DNA of 64,000 nt from Paludibacteraceae bacterium. Lineage in GTDB: Bacteria; Bacteroidota; Bacteroidia; Bacteroidales; Paludibacteraceae. Positions 28,127-37,760 of this stretch are shown here, piece by piece. The notes beneath the pieces were generated by a model. That model saw only the letters and a list, made by a program, of their open reading frames with translations, made no database searches and was not told where the DNA came from. The position numbers and the translations under genes were made by a program. The stretch is from NCBI GenBank assembly GCA_017938155.1, contig JAGBCD010000025.1, positions 1 through 64,000 of the forward strand, written 5' to 3'. Position 1 is the first letter of the stretch; each line of letters starts with the position of its first letter.

Positions 28127-29014
28127 TTAAACCAAAGCTCCGAGCATATTTCCATATACTTGATTTAGATTAGCCACTTGAGATGCCAATTTCTTTGCAC
28201 CCTCATTATAAGCTTCACTATTTTTGAGAGCCTCTGCTGTAGTAACTTGCATTTTTTCTACATCAGCAGTCATGGCATTTACTTTTGCTGCTTGTGCCTT
28301 GTAAGCATCTACTTGAGCTTGAAGTGCAGCTAATTGAAGTTCATATACAGAGTTAATAGAACTTACCTTTGCACCAATATTCTCAACATTTTGTTGATAT
28401 GTCTTGGTTCCTGCAACCACATTTTGCATATCCGTTGCTATTGTAGCATAAGTTGCTGCAAGTTCATCATTCTTGGCACCTAATGTTTGAGCAGTAGCCG
28501 CAAACTTACTTGTTGCTTCTGTTGCTTCCTCCATTTTCTCACCCAACTTAACACCAGCAGTAGCCACTTTACCAAGCTCACTTAATTGAGCAGCTGTCTT
28601 AGCTAGTCCTTTGATACCTTCATTTAGCGCGTTCATATCTTGCTCTGACAATGAAGCACCTTTTTGTGATGCACTACCCTCTCCTGGACCCAATAGAGTT
28701 GGACGTGGTTGGTTTGCTTTTTCTGCCAACAATGCAGGATTAGTTCCATGCTCTAACAATTGTGGGAACACATTTTCCCAGTGGAATTCAGGATGTGGAT
28801 GTTCAAGCACACCAATAATAAACAAGAATGCCTCAGTGATCATACCCGCTGTCAACACAATACCAGCACCTGGCCAGTGCATAATTTTAAATAGAGCACC
28901 AACAATAACCACAGATGCACCAATAGAGTACACCGCATTCACAACATTTTTACCTGAATAAGATTCGTACCAGTGCATAAAACGTGCACCCAGACCATTT
29001 TTCTTTGTAGCCAT
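28127..29014 (-). CDS. porL: Type IX secretion motor protein PorL/GldL
   Basis: The 295-residue protein has two N-terminal membrane helices (VVNAVYSIGASVVIVGALFKIMHWPGAG and IVLTAGMITEAFLFIIGVLE) with the glutamate needed for proton flow in the second helix, followed by a long alanine- and glutamine-rich coiled coil in the cytoplasm. The start MATKKNGLGARF at 29014 matches the family; an open frame reaching 29188 would add 58 unrelated residues and overlap the upstream gene by over 100 bp. Confidence 0.94.
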   Translation of the reverse strand: MATKKNGLGARFMHWYESYSGKNVVNAVYSIGASVVIVGALFKIMHWPGAGIVLTAGMITEAFLFIIGVLEHPHPEFHWENVFPQLLEHGTNPALLAEKANQPRPTLLGPGEGSASQKGASLSEQDMNALNEGIKGLAKTAAQLSELGKVATAGVKLGEKMEEATEATSKFAATAQTLGAKNDELAATYATIATDMQNVVAGTKTYQQNVENIGAKVSSINSVYELQLAALQAQVDAYKAQAAKVNAMTADVEKMQVTTAEALKNSEAYNEGAKKLASQVANLNQVYGNMLGALV

Positions 29015-29069
29015 CTTTGTAATTTGACTTAAATAATTATTTATGTTATTAATATTTTTCTTTACTTTA

Positions 29070-30416
29070 TCAATCTCCAATGAAAGAACGAACACAGCGG
29101 AAACCAATATATGGTCTGCTCTCATATTGATACTCGAAAGTACGCACACCACATTGTACAAAATAACTGATGTCCTTCCAACTTCCACCCTTGATCACTT
29201 TTTGCTTCATCACATCAGGATCATCCTTACGTGCCATGTATTGGAAATTTGGGTTAATATCACTCACATAAGTGTTGGCAGAAGCTTGATAAGCAGAAGA
29301 TGTCCATTCTGCCACATTGCCAGCCATATCAAACAAACCAAAATCATTTGGACGGAATTGCGCAACTTTCATAGTCATCGTTCCGGTATCATCATTATAC
29401 GCGCCACGATAAGGTTTGAAGTTTGCTAAGAAACATCCTTGCTCATCACGTGCATAATTGCTTCCCCAAGGATACATCGCCATTTTTCTTCCACCTCTTG
29501 CTGCATACTCCCACTCCGCTTCAGTCGGAAGTCTATATACTTGAGCTGGAGTAGAGTTGTTGCTTTCAAACAATTGTGTACGCCAATGACAAAAAGCGTG
29601 CGCTTGCTCCCAAGTTACACCTACAACAGGATATTCAGAATAACCTATGTAGTTAAAATAACCTCTCAACATAGGATCATTGTATGCATATTGGAAATCA
29701 CGAATCCAAACCATTGTATCTGGATACACACTAATAATCTTATTTGTTATCAAATCCTTTGGCTCACGCAATGGTCTTACAACCGTACTATCCCTAATCC
29801 ATCCATCCTCATCAATCCAAGAAGAGTCAACGCGGGCAGTTGCATTGATTGGATATTTACCTTTAGCCACATCAAACTTATTGCAAGCCAATTGAGCTTG
29901 GTCATAGTTCATCCAACTATAATTATAGTGCAAATCAATTGTTCTCAAACCGCCATCTGAATAAAACATTGGTTCAAGCGCTTCCACAACATCCTCTTCC
30001 TTACTTGTCCAAGGAATTTTCTTTTTCCAATTGATAGCATAATTTTCCTCATCAAAGTCTCCGTCTCGTGGTTGAATAGCATACTCCACTAACCCAGCAT
30101 CTACAAGGCGATGATAAGCAATTGAGTCACGAACCCAAAATACAAATTGCTTGTATTCATTATTAGTAACCTCTGTTTCATCCATCCAAAAGGCACTTAC
30201 CGTTGTCATAAATGGGTTGTCAGGTTGACCAAAAATAGCAGATTGCGTATTCTCGCCCATCATGAATGAACCTCTTTTGATAAACACCATACCATAAGGG
30301 GTCGCCTCTTTGAAAGAACCTGGCTTGCTAACACCAATAAGCTCTCCTGTAGAATTACCGCACGACACCAAAACAACTGTCATGACTACTACGAAAAGGA
30401 TTTTTGCTAATTTCAT
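29070..30416 (-). CDS. porK: Type IX secretion lipoprotein PorK/GldK
   Basis: The 448-residue lipoprotein (lipobox ending at Cys19, VVLVSC) has a formylglycine-generating-enzyme-like sulfatase-modifying fold: GSFMMGENTQ, FWMDETEVTNNEYKQFV, YRLPTEAEWEYAARGG, DMAGNVAEWTSSAY and IGFRCVR. In PorK this fold serves structure, building the periplasmic ring with PorN. The ATG at 30416 was chosen for the signal peptide. Confidence 0.95.
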   Translation of the reverse strand: MKLAKILFVVVMTVVLVSCGNSTGELIGVSKPGSFKEATPYGMVFIKRGSFMMGENTQSAIFGQPDNPFMTTVSAFWMDETEVTNNEYKQFVFWVRDSIAYHRLVDAGLVEYAIQPRDGDFDEENYAINWKKKIPWTSKEEDVVEALEPMFYSDGGLRTIDLHYNYSWMNYDQAQLACNKFDVAKGKYPINATARVDSSWIDEDGWIRDSTVVRPLREPKDLITNKIISVYPDTMVWIRDFQYAYNDPMLRGYFNYIGYSEYPVVGVTWEQAHAFCHWRTQLFESNNSTPAQVYRLPTEAEWEYAARGGRKMAMYPWGSNYARDEQGCFLANFKPYRGAYNDDTGTMTMKVAQFRPNDFGLFDMAGNVAEWTSSAYQASANTYVSDINPNFQYMARKDDPDVMKQKVIKGGSWKDISYFVQCGVRTFEYQYESRPYIGFRCVRSFIGD

Positions 30417-30450
30417 ATCTTTAAAAATAATTTCTATTATCAATCTTGTT

Positions 30451-31449
30451 TTACAAATACCTTACACTTTTGTATTTATTCGTTCTCTTAGGTTTTAAAA
30501 TATTAAACCCATAAGCCAAATATAATTCATGCGACCCATAAGTTCCCCTTATCAATTTATTCGCCGGCAGTTCATACGTATATCCCAATTGAAGGCCATT
30601 AATAATATCCATCCCAAACAACAAATTCACACTCCCCGCAATTCGATATCCCGCTCCAAAACGATAACGCTCTTTCACTTCTGCCAACATAGTGAGATTC
30701 ACATCCCAATTTGAAAAATCCGTCATCACCATGGCACTCGGCTTAAGTACCCAATCAGTCTTCTTTATTCTCCAATTATATCCACCTACCACATACAAGG
30801 TCCCCTCCATTTTAATTGAAGACAAGTCACTCCACTCTATGTTAGGTCTTGTTATATGACTATAACTCACTCCCGCATACCAACTTGGCGCCGAATAGTA
30901 AACACCCATTCCCATATCAAAACCCATTCCGCTCGCACCATTCTCACCACCACCAACAGGAATTGCATCATCTCCCACCACAAAATAACCATCCTCCACC
31001 AATCCTTCCATCTGATCCAAATTCACGCTATCCACCTTGAAACCGACATTAACAAATCCCAAGTCTACTCCAACCGAGAGATACCCCTTACCCAACTTGT
31101 GTCGGTACGCGTACTGCGCGTGCACGGATTGATTCGAAAACAAACCATACATATCATTCATAAACTTCACCCCAGCTGCATGCTTTGTCTTACCAATAAC
31201 AAACGGCGAAGAAAACGTAAAATACGTAGTCATTGGCGCATTAGAGATACCTGTAAACTGTATTCTATGCAACCCAACTACTCTCATCAAGTCTCCATCT
31301 CCAGCTGCCGCAGGATTGAAACTCGTTTGCACATTCATGTATTGCCCCACTTGCGGGTCCGTTTGAGCATAAAGCCCCATAGACCATGCAACCACAAAAC
31401 AAACCAGAGCAATACATCGCTTCACCACTTGCCGTATTTTGTAGCCCAA
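30451..31449 (-). CDS. porP: PorP/SprF family type IX secretion outer-membrane protein
   Basis: The 332-residue protein has the PorP/SprF pattern: a signal peptide ending LYAQ, then TDPQVGQYMNVQTSFNPAAAGD near the mature N-terminus, and a series of amphipathic strands ending in YGFNILKPKRT. PorP helps anchor effectors and complexes at the outer membrane. The frame opens with TTG at 31449; a GTG at 31425 would give a cleaner signal peptide (MKRCIALVCFVVAWSMG) and may be the real start. Confidence 0.92.
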   Translation of the reverse strand: MGYKIRQVVKRCIALVCFVVAWSMGLYAQTDPQVGQYMNVQTSFNPAAAGDGDLMRVVGLHRIQFTGISNAPMTTYFTFSSPFVIGKTKHAAGVKFMNDMYGLFSNQSVHAQYAYRHKLGKGYLSVGVDLGFVNVGFKVDSVNLDQMEGLVEDGYFVVGDDAIPVGGGENGASGMGFDMGMGVYYSAPSWYAGVSYSHITRPNIEWSDLSSIKMEGTLYVVGGYNWRIKKTDWVLKPSAMVMTDFSNWDVNLTMLAEVKERYRFGAGYRIAGSVNLLFGMDIINGLQLGYTYELPANKLIRGTYGSHELYLAYGFNILKPKRTNKYKSVRYL

Positions 31450-31695
31450 TCAATACTCCTCCTCGTCAAAGAAGAAATCCTCTTTGGTCGGATAATCAGG
31501 CCATATATCTTCAATACTTTCGTAAACCTCATCTTCATCTTCAATTTCTTGAAGATTCTCTATCACCTCCATCGGAGCACCAATACGCACCGCATAATCC
31601 AACAATTCCTCCTTGGTTGCAGGCCATGGGGCGTCCTCTATTTTCGAAGCTAATTCAAGTGTCCAATACATATTTTTATCAAATTTTAGAGCCAA
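31450..31695 (-). CDS. DUF2795 family small acidic protein
   Basis: The 81-residue protein shows the DUF2795 core (WPATKEELLDYAVRIGAPMEVIENLQEIEDED) and an acidic tail. It directly abuts porP and shares its promoter, so it is the first gene of the type IX secretion operon. Function is unknown. Confidence 0.88.
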   Translation of the reverse strand: MALKFDKNMYWTLELASKIEDAPWPATKEELLDYAVRIGAPMEVIENLQEIEDEDEVYESIEDIWPDYPTKEDFFFDEEEY

Positions 31696-31735
31696 ATCTA
31701 TGTTAAAATAAACTCTTTATATCACAAATAGCGTG

Positions 31736-31766
31736 CAAAAGTACAAAAAACTTTCGGTATATGCAA
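31736..31766 (-). promoter_or_regulatory. Promoter of the DUF2795-porPKLMN operon
   Basis: Minus-strand TTG (31766-31764), 20-nt spacer and TACTTTTG (31743-31736). This places six genes under one promoter. Confidence 0.82.
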
Positions 31767-31774
31767 AAGATTTT

Positions 31775-32320
31775 TCACTTTTCCCATAAAAAAAGTTCAA
31801 TTTTCTTTTCATCTGCATATTTTTTTGCCAAAATAAAGAAAAAGTCACTCAAACGATTGACATATTGCATAATTATACAATATTTTGCCTTATCATATTC
31901 ACATGGTTGCATATTCTCACTCATCCCACACAATAATCTTTCCATTCGTCGAGTTATCGTTCTACAGACGTGACACATAGCAACAAACTCATCTCCTCCC
32001 GGCAAAACAAACCCTCTCATTAGAGGTAATTTATCTTGCATTTCGTCCATCCAATCTTCCAATTGATGTACATCATTTTCATCTATCCATTCACCATCCG
32101 CCAATGACAAAGCTGCCCCGAGGTTAAACAACTTATTCTGAATCCAATTCAACTGATTATCAATCACTTCATCATTTGACTTACAACGCAACAGCCCTAC
32201 AAAACTATTAAGTTCATCACTCGTTCCATATGCTTCCAGACGAAGATCATTCTTCGCCACTCTATTGCCATTAGCCAAGGAAGTAGTACCCTTGTCACCT
32301 GTCTTTGTATAGATTTTCAT
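31775..32320 (-). CDS. Cob(I)yrinic acid a,c-diamide adenosyltransferase (PduO type)
   Basis: The 181-residue enzyme adenosylates the cobalt of cobalamin, making coenzyme B12. The PduO signature is seen at the N-terminus (KIYTKTGDKGTTSLANGNRVAKND with the ATP-binding TKTGDKG) and in the trimer-contact segments RLEAYGTSDELNSF and CHVCRTITRRMERLL. No other B12 genes are nearby, so it more likely serves an imported corrinoid than de novo synthesis. Confidence 0.95.
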   Translation of the reverse strand: MKIYTKTGDKGTTSLANGNRVAKNDLRLEAYGTSDELNSFVGLLRCKSNDEVIDNQLNWIQNKLFNLGAALSLADGEWIDENDVHQLEDWMDEMQDKLPLMRGFVLPGGDEFVAMCHVCRTITRRMERLLCGMSENMQPCEYDKAKYCIIMQYVNRLSDFFFILAKKYADEKKIELFLWEK

Positions 32321-32321
32321 T

Positions 32322-33134
32322 TTATATCCTTAATTTATATATATTCTTTTTAAGATAGGGATTAAAAACAAGCATACCAAAATCCCCAAAATCAAGTGCA
32401 GACGTTACTTTTTCAGATTGACAAATTTCCTCCCACGCCAGATTCATTTGCTTAGAATAACGTATGTCATCCATTACAAATATACTATTATCTTTTGCCC
32501 TATCAACCAACACTTTCCAGTACTTTATAGTCGCCTCATACGTATGATTCGCATCTATAAATGCAAAATCCACTTGTTCATCTCTCCATTCATTATTTAG
32601 CACTGATTCTAAAGTAGTATTTATATTCCCTTGTATAGATACAATATTATTTATGCCCAATTTTCTCCATTCATTTTTTGCAATACCAATCAGTTCTTTA
32701 GACCCTTCAAAAGTCAAAACACGATTTTGTTGCGATTGCATTGCAAGATATGCTGTTGTTATACCAAGAGACGTGCCAAGTTCCACTATATTTATTCTTT
32801 TATCAACGGTTGCTTTTTGTTGACATATATACTCTATCGTTCTAAAAAGAATTTGCGCTTTCTTAGGAGAAGCCAAAGAGGTTTGCGCAATCTTATTCAC
32901 CTTTCTTCTTGAGTACTTCCCTACACCAAAATCTTCTAACTGCACATAATTACGATTACCCAAAAGACTTTTTCTTGAACGCTCAATGTCTCGCCACGAA
33001 TAGTATTGGTTGTTATCATACAAAATCATTCTAACAAAATAGAACAACGAAGGTGAATGAATGTTTTCTCCTCCTGTATTCCAAGCTGTTAAATAATGTT
33101 TAATGAGTCCTATTGTATGATACCAATTTATCAT
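32322..33134 (-). CDS. Class I SAM-dependent methyltransferase
   Basis: The 270-residue protein holds a Rossmann-type methyltransferase fold: the SAM loop NIVELGTSLGITTAYLA near residue 118, then VLTFEGSKELIGIAKNEW, and DFAIDANHTYEATIKYWKVL with the D-A-N-H motif seen in the O-methyltransferase group (PF13578). The substrate is unknown. It lies one base from the adenosyltransferase gene. Confidence 0.87.
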   Translation of the reverse strand: MINWYHTIGLIKHYLTAWNTGGENIHSPSLFYFVRMILYDNNQYYSWRDIERSRKSLLGNRNYVQLEDFGVGKYSRRKVNKIAQTSLASPKKAQILFRTIEYICQQKATVDKRINIVELGTSLGITTAYLAMQSQQNRVLTFEGSKELIGIAKNEWRKLGINNIVSIQGNINTTLESVLNNEWRDEQVDFAFIDANHTYEATIKYWKVLVDRAKDNSIFVMDDIRYSKQMNLAWEEICQSEKVTSALDFGDFGMLVFNPYLKKNIYKLRI

Positions 33135-33183
33135 CTTATATTTCTTTGGTCTACACTGTCAAAACTATCTTGAAAATATTTTA

Positions 33184-33218
33184 TAAAAAAACAAGGATTG
33201 GCCAAATAGCCAATCCTT
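33184..33218 (-). terminator. Terminator after tRNA-Arg
   Basis: AAGGATTGGC-CAAATA-GCCAATCCTT is a 10-bp stem. A run of seven A on the plus strand gives the U tract on the minus strand. Confidence 0.9.
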
Positions 33219-33221
33219 TAG

Positions 33222-33295
33222 TGATCCATGCAGGATTCAAACCTGCAACCCCCACATCCGTAGTGTGGTACTCTATTCAGTTGAGCTAATGGACC
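33222..33295 (-). tRNA. tRNA-Arg (ACG)
   Basis: The 74-nt cloverleaf on the minus strand has acceptor GGTCCAT/ATGGATC, D-stem GCTC/GAGT, anticodon stem CCACA/TGTGG with loop CTACGGA (anticodon ACG) and T-stem GCAGG/CCTGC. The discriminator is A; CCA is not encoded. A34 would be edited to inosine by TadA to read CGU/CGC/CGA. Confidence 0.97.
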
Positions 33296-33315
33296 ATTCT
33301 TTTCGAAATCGGCTG

Positions 33316-33346
33316 CAAAGGTACTGCTTTTTTTTTATACAACCAA
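33316..33346 (-). promoter_or_regulatory. Promoter of tRNA-Arg
   Basis: Minus-strand TTG (33346-33344), 20-nt spacer, TACCTTTG (33323-33316), the same -7 box as for tRNA-Asp. Confidence 0.85.
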
Positions 33347-33363
33347 ATTAATTTGCATTTTTT

Positions 33364-33912
33364 TTATTTTTTTATCACATAGATTGCATCTAAATTTCTT
33401 GCATACCCATCCAAATCCATACCATATCCAACGATAAAATCTTTCGGAATCTCAATACCTATATATTTAGGAGTCGCTTCCTTGTAGAGCAACGCATCTG
33501 GTTTGAATAGCATTGTTGTGAGAGCAATTGATCGAACTCCTTTTGCTTTGAGCGATTCCATAAAATGTTTCATAGATGTACCCGTATCAATAATATCTTC
33601 AACTACTATAACATCTCTTCCTTCGACATCTTCATTCAGTCCAATCATTTCTCTTACATTGCCTGAAGTTTCCATTCCTGAGTAGGATTGTAATCTCACA
33701 AATGTAACCTGCGAGGGTAATTCAATTTTCCTAAACAAGTCAGCAGCATAGATAAACGCGCCATTCAAAACAACAATAAAGAGGGGCTCTTTTCCAGCAT
33801 AATCCTTATTTATTTGCTGCGCCACCTTATAGACGGCATCTTCTATTTGTTGAGCAGTTATATACTTCTCAAATATTTTTCCTTGTACTTCTACACTACA
33901 CATGGTTATCAA
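33364..33912 (-). CDS. hpt: Hypoxanthine phosphoribosyltransferase
   Basis: The 182-residue enzyme salvages hypoxanthine and guanine with PRPP. The PRPP-binding motif VIVVEDIIDTGTSM lies near residue 100; the early FIVVLNGAFIYAADLFRK and late KFIVGYGMDLDG-like segment (DFIVGYGMDLDGYARN) match the family. It follows rsgA by 3 bp. A second ATG lies three codons in and could be the true start. Confidence 0.95.
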   Translation of the reverse strand: MITMCSVEVQGKIFEKYITAQQIEDAVYKVAQQINKDYAGKEPLFIVVLNGAFIYAADLFRKIELPSQVTFVRLQSYSGMETSGNVREMIGLNEDVEGRDVIVVEDIIDTGTSMKHFMESLKAKGVRSIALTTMLFKPDALLYKEATPKYIGIEIPKDFIVGYGMDLDGYARNLDAIYVIKK

Positions 33913-33915
33913 TAT

Positions 33916-34845
33916 TTACCTATATTTACTTTCTTTACAATCGCCTAAAATACTCAAATAACTATCAAATCTACTCTTTGCTATTATCTGATTCTCAACA
34001 GCTTCTCGAACTGCACATCCTGGTTCTTCTAAATGCTTGCAATCATCATATTTGCAATTATGAGACAGAGCAAAAATCTCTCTAAAATAATGATCCACCT
34101 CATCCTCGTTCATATCCACCGAACCAAAGCCCTTGATACCTGGTGTATCTATTACATAACCATCTTTTAACGGGTACATCTCCGAGAAGGTCGTTGTATG
34201 CACACCTTTGTTATTAGAAGAAGAGATCTCTCCTGTTCGGGTCATTTGCTTTCCAAAAAGTGTATTCAACAAGGTTGATTTTCCAACCCCAGAGTTTCCA
34301 CTAAGCAAAGTCACCTTGCCATCAAAGATCTTACGTTTCAACTCTTGTACATACGCATCGCATGTATCATTTGCTTGTATCGCATATACTTCATAATGGA
34401 GGTTGGCATACAGTTCCATTAGATTCTCCAATACAACTTTTTCATCTGCTGATAGTATATCTATTTTATTGAAAATCAAGATAGCAGGTACGGCATACGC
34501 CTCTGAAGTTGCTAAAAATCTATCAATAAATGTAGTGGACGTACTGGGATGGTTTATAGTTACCAACAAAGCAACTTGATCAATATTAGCAGCCAGAATA
34601 TGTGCTTCTTTGCTTAGATTTGTACTCTTGCGAATGATATAGTTTTTGCGCGGTTGTATAGCTACTATCCAATTTGTTCCGTCCGACTTTTCCTCTATCT
34701 TCACATAATCTCCCACTGCAACAGGATTGGTAGTTCTAATACCTTTTATTCTAAAATTTCCTTTTATATAGCACTCGCGTTCCTCTCCTAAATCAAGACG
34801 AACTATACACCCATTTCCTGTTGTTTTTGTTACAAGTCCTATCAT
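33916..34845 (-). CDS. rsgA: Small ribosomal subunit biogenesis GTPase RsgA
   Basis: The 309-residue GTPase acts in late 30S assembly. An OB-fold domain comes first, then the circularly permuted GTPase domain with G4 (FNKIDIL) before G1 (SGNSGVGKSTLLN) and G3 (VIDTPGIKGFG), and a zinc site HNCKYDDCKHLEEPGC. All features are present. It lies within the hpt-rsgA-outer membrane protein run. Confidence 0.96.
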   Translation of the reverse strand: MIGLVTKTTGNGCIVRLDLGEERECYIKGNFRIKGIRTTNPVAVGDYVKIEEKSDGTNWIVAIQPRKNYIIRKSTNLSKEAHILAANIDQVALLVTINHPSTSTTFIDRFLATSEAYAVPAILIFNKIDILSADEKVVLENLMELYANLHYEVYAIQANDTCDAYVQELKRKIFDGKVTLLSGNSGVGKSTLLNTLFGKQMTRTGEISSSNNKGVHTTTFSEMYPLKDGYVIDTPGIKGFGSVDMNEDEVDHYFREIFALSHNCKYDDCKHLEEPGCAVREAVENQIIAKSRFDSYLSILGDCKESKYR

Positions 34846-34855
34846 ATTCTTGAAA

Positions 34856-35941
34856 CTAAAAAGCCTCAGTGGCAGTTAAGTAAAAGGAATACCCATCTAT
34901 CGTATCCCATGCCTTAACAATATTGCTACGTGCTACATCAAATCGAATATTAATTTTTGCTTTGTTTATGCATAATCTAAGCCCCATTCCATATCCCACT
35001 TTAGGTGTAGTCCAATGCCATTTGTTCCAGTTATAGACATCTCCTATTCCCGCAAAGACACAAGCCTTCAAAACACTCCAAATAGGGAACCTCAGCTCGG
35101 ATTGAAGCGCAAGCATCAAATCATCTCTAAACACTCCCCCTTTCACTCCCCTCAATAGGTCGCCTCCTCCAAGAGAGGGTTTAATCTGAAATGGTATTTG
35201 AATATGAGGTGCACTCAACAAACATGTTCCCTTGAATTGCCATGCAAAAACTACATCTTTCTTGATAGGTATATAATGCCTTAAGTCTGCATCTATATAT
35301 CCAAAATGGCATCTATCTTCCGAATAAGCACCATAGTATAGAAGTTGACACTTAAAGAAAAGTCCCTTAGTCGGATAATAGGTTATATCCCGATTATCAT
35401 GTTGCGTTATCAGTCCTGCACCTATCAAGCTAACTTGTCCTGCTCCGGCAACCTCTCCTATCTGTATATCATTTCGTTCAAGCAAACAATCCAATGCAGG
35501 CCCGATTCCCCAATGGTAGGGCAACTGAACCACCGTTTGCACATTTATCGTTCCTCGTTTAGAGCGATAAGGAATTGAATTACTATACGTAACCTCATTT
35601 CCTTGTCCATAAAAACGATAGGGATAATCTTTGTATCCCACCCTAAAGTGCAACTGCCAAGGATTTTCTCCGCCTATATAAACATTTCCGGATGCATTGA
35701 CATACCATTGTTTGTTAAGTGTATACAATCCATCTAATTGAAAAACAGATGTTTTTTGCTGTTCAGGTAATTTAACATAGCCCTGTGCAGCAAGACCAAA
35801 TCCCCATGAAGTTTCTGGGGCATAACTAACAACAGGAATGCCAATTGCAGGAAGATTTAATAGGCTATCTAACCGCGCTGCATTGACCGACAAAGACGAT
35901 ACTGTACATATTATCAACGTTAATATGGATAAATATCGCAT
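34856..35941 (-). CDS. Outer-membrane beta-barrel protein of the BamA/surface antigen superfamily
   Basis: The 361-residue protein has a signal peptide ending NAAR and then amphipathic strands (SWGFGLAAQGYVKL, WYVNASGNVYIGG, WQLHFRVGYKDYPYRFYGQG) ending in aromatic strand FYLTATEAF, the normal end of a barrel. The LGGGDLLRGVKGGVFRDD segment is the VRGF/Y-like loop-6 motif of Omp85 proteins. There are no POTRA domains, so it is a short Omp85-like barrel of unknown role. Confidence 0.85.
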   Translation of the reverse strand: MRYLSILTLIICTVSSLSVNAARLDSLLNLPAIGIPVVSYAPETSWGFGLAAQGYVKLPEQQKTSVFQLDGLYTLNKQWYVNASGNVYIGGENPWQLHFRVGYKDYPYRFYGQGNEVTYSNSIPYRSKRGTINVQTVVQLPYHWGIGPALDCLLERNDIQIGEVAGAGQVSLIGAGLITQHDNRDITYYPTKGLFFKCQLLYYGAYSEDRCHFGYIDADLRHYIPIKKDVVFAWQFKGTCLLSAPHIQIPFQIKPSLGGGDLLRGVKGGVFRDDLMLALQSELRFPIWSVLKACVFAGIGDVYNWNKWHWTTPKVGYGMGLRLCINKAKINIRFDVARSNIVKAWDTIDGYSFYLTATEAF

Positions 35942-35944
35942 TGA

Positions 35945-36505
35945 TTATACGGTCATAATTTCTTTTTCCTTCTTTGCATATATTTCATCTATTTGTTTGA
36001 TGAATTTATCATGCAATTTTTGTACTTCATTTTCCGCATCTTTTTCTGCGTCCTCTGGCAATCCTTCTTTGATTTGCTTTTTCAATACATCAATAGCATC
36101 TCTTCTTGCATTGCGAACACTCACTTTGGCCGTTTCTGTCTCGTTTTTACATTGTTTTGCCAAATCACGACGACGCTCTTCTGTTAGTGGAGGTAGAATA
36201 AGGCGTATACATTCACCATTATTGTTAGGAGCAAGTCCCAAATTTGAATTGATAATGGCTCTTTCTATATCACTCAACATTTTCTTCTCCCATGGCATGA
36301 TTTGAATAGTCCTTGCATCAGGAGTAGTAATGGTAGCAACATTCGCCAACGGAGACATTGAGCCATAGTAATCTACTCGAATGGAATCAAGTATTCTTGC
36401 ACTTGCCTTACCAGCTCTAATTTGTGCTAATGTATCATCAAGATACATGACAGCAGCCATCATTTTATCAGATGCTTCTGCTTGAATTTGTTTTGGTTCT
36501 ATCAT
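35945..36505 (-). CDS. frr: Ribosome recycling factor
   Basis: The 186-residue RRF splits post-termination ribosomes with EF-G. It shows [39 protein letters not shown] and the long three-helix bundle with [16 protein letters not shown]. It follows pyrH by 4 bp, the usual pair in bacteria. Confidence 0.97.
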   Translation of the reverse strand: MIEPKQIQAEASDKMMAAVMYLDDTLAQIRAGKASARILDSIRVDYYGSMSPLANVATITTPDARTIQIMPWEKKMLSDIERAIINSNLGLAPNNNGECIRLILPPLTEERRRDLAKQCKNETETAKVSVRNARRDAIDVLKKQIKEGLPEDAEKDAENEVQKLHDKFIKQIDEIYAKKEKEIMTV

Positions 36506-36509
36506 AATA

Positions 36510-37214
36510 TTAGGGTTTTACGAGCGTTCCTATTGGTTCGCCTTGAATCACTTTCATTAAGTTTCCTTCCGTATCCATGTCAAAAACATAGATTGGCATT
36601 TTATTTTCTTTGCACATGGTTATTGCAGTCAAATCCATTATCTTTAGGCCCTTTGACAATATCTCATCATAGGTGATACTATCAAATTTTTGAGCGGTTG
36701 GGTCTTTCTCTGGATCTGCAGTATAAATGCCATCAACACGAGTTCCTTTAAACATGATTTCTGCTTCAATTTCTATTGCCCTCAAAGCAGACGCTGTATC
36801 GGTTGTAAAATAAGGATTTCCTGTTCCTCCTGCAATGATTACCACATTTCCCTTTTCAAATAGTCTCAAGGCTTTTTGTTTGTTATAAAACTCTCCTATA
36901 GGTTCCATTCGAACAGAAGTCATCACCCTCACTTTTTGTCCAATAGTTTCAAGCGCAGAAGATAGGGCTAAAGAGTTGATTATAGTTGCCAACATTCCCA
37001 TTTGGTCACCCTTCACTCGATCATACCCTTTTTGCGCGCCACTAAGTCCTCTAAAGATATTTCCTCCACCGATAACAATACCTATTTGCACTCCATGATC
37101 AGCCAATTGTTTGATTTGTTGTGCATAGGATTGCAATCTATTCGCATCAATACCATAACCTTGGTTTCCCATGAGGCTTTCGCCACTTAGTTTCAAAAGA
37201 ATTCGTTTGTACAT
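36510..37214 (-). CDS. pyrH: UMP kinase
   Basis: The 234-residue enzyme makes UDP from UMP. It has the amino-acid-kinase start [12 protein letters not shown], the [12 protein letters not shown] loop, [22 protein letters not shown], and [17 protein letters not shown]. It is cytoplasmic and hexameric in the family. It lies 12 bp from the carbonic-anhydrase-like gene and next to frr. Confidence 0.97.
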   Translation of the reverse strand: MYKRILLKLSGESLMGNQGYGIDANRLQSYAQQIKQLADHGVQIGIVIGGGNIFRGLSGAQKGYDRVKGDQMGMLATIINSLALSSALETIGQKVRVMTSVRMEPIGEFYNKQKALRLFEKGNVVIIAGGTGNPYFTTDTASALRAIEIEAEIMFKGTRVDGIYTADPEKDPTAQKFDSITYDEILSKGLKIMDLTAITMCKENKMPIYVFDMDTEGNLMKVIQGEPIGTLVKP

Positions 37215-37226
37215 AGGATAGATTAA

Positions 37227-37745
37227 TTATTCTTCATTATACCAACTTGCATACATAGCATAGTTGTGTGCAATTTTTTTGTTTATTTCGTTGGTTTGTT
37301 CTGGTTCTGCTTTTTTGATAAATTTAGCAGGCACTCCTCCCCATACTTCGTATGGTCCCACTTTTGTTCCTTTTAGTACCAAGGCTCCAGCAGCAATGAT
37401 AGCTCCTTCGCCTATGACTGCATCATCCAAAAGTGTTGACCCCATTCCTATCAAGGCATAGTCATGTACATGGGCACCATGAATGGTAACATTATGTCCT
37501 ACTGAGACATAGTCCCCTATTTCAATAGTTGATTTTTGATAGAGCGTATGCAAGACTGCCCCATCTTGAATATTGACATGATTTCCTATTTTGATTGAGT
37601 TCACATCTCCCCTTAATACTGCGCCAAACCAGATACTGCAGCCATCACCAATGACGGTATCACCTATAATGGCCGCATTATCTGCTAAGAAGCAATCCTT
37701 ACCAATTTGTGGAGTAAACCCTCTTACTGTTTTGATGATTGCCAT
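37227..37745 (-). CDS. Gamma carbonic anhydrase family protein
   Basis: The 172-residue protein folds as a left-handed beta helix of hexapeptide repeats (IGNHVNIQDGAVLHTLYQKSTIEIGDYVSVGHNVTIHGAHVHDYALIGMGS). The three histidines that would bind metal are visible in this block. Such YrdA-like proteins may hydrate CO2 or act as acetyltransferase-like proteins; activity is uncertain. Confidence 0.9.
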   Translation of the reverse strand: MAIIKTVRGFTPQIGKDCFLADNAAIIGDTVIGDGCSIWFGAVLRGDVNSIKIGNHVNIQDGAVLHTLYQKSTIEIGDYVSVGHNVTIHGAHVHDYALIGMGSTLLDDAVIGEGAIIAAGALVLKGTKVGPYEVWGGVPAKFIKKAEPEQTNEINKKIAHNYAMYASWYNEE

Positions 37746-37760
37746 ATTATTGTCCTAAAA

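Noticed and set aside
29015..29188. N-terminal extension of PorL
   Set aside because: The extra 58 residues do not match the family and would overlap the porK coding region; the start MATKKNGLG is conserved in type.
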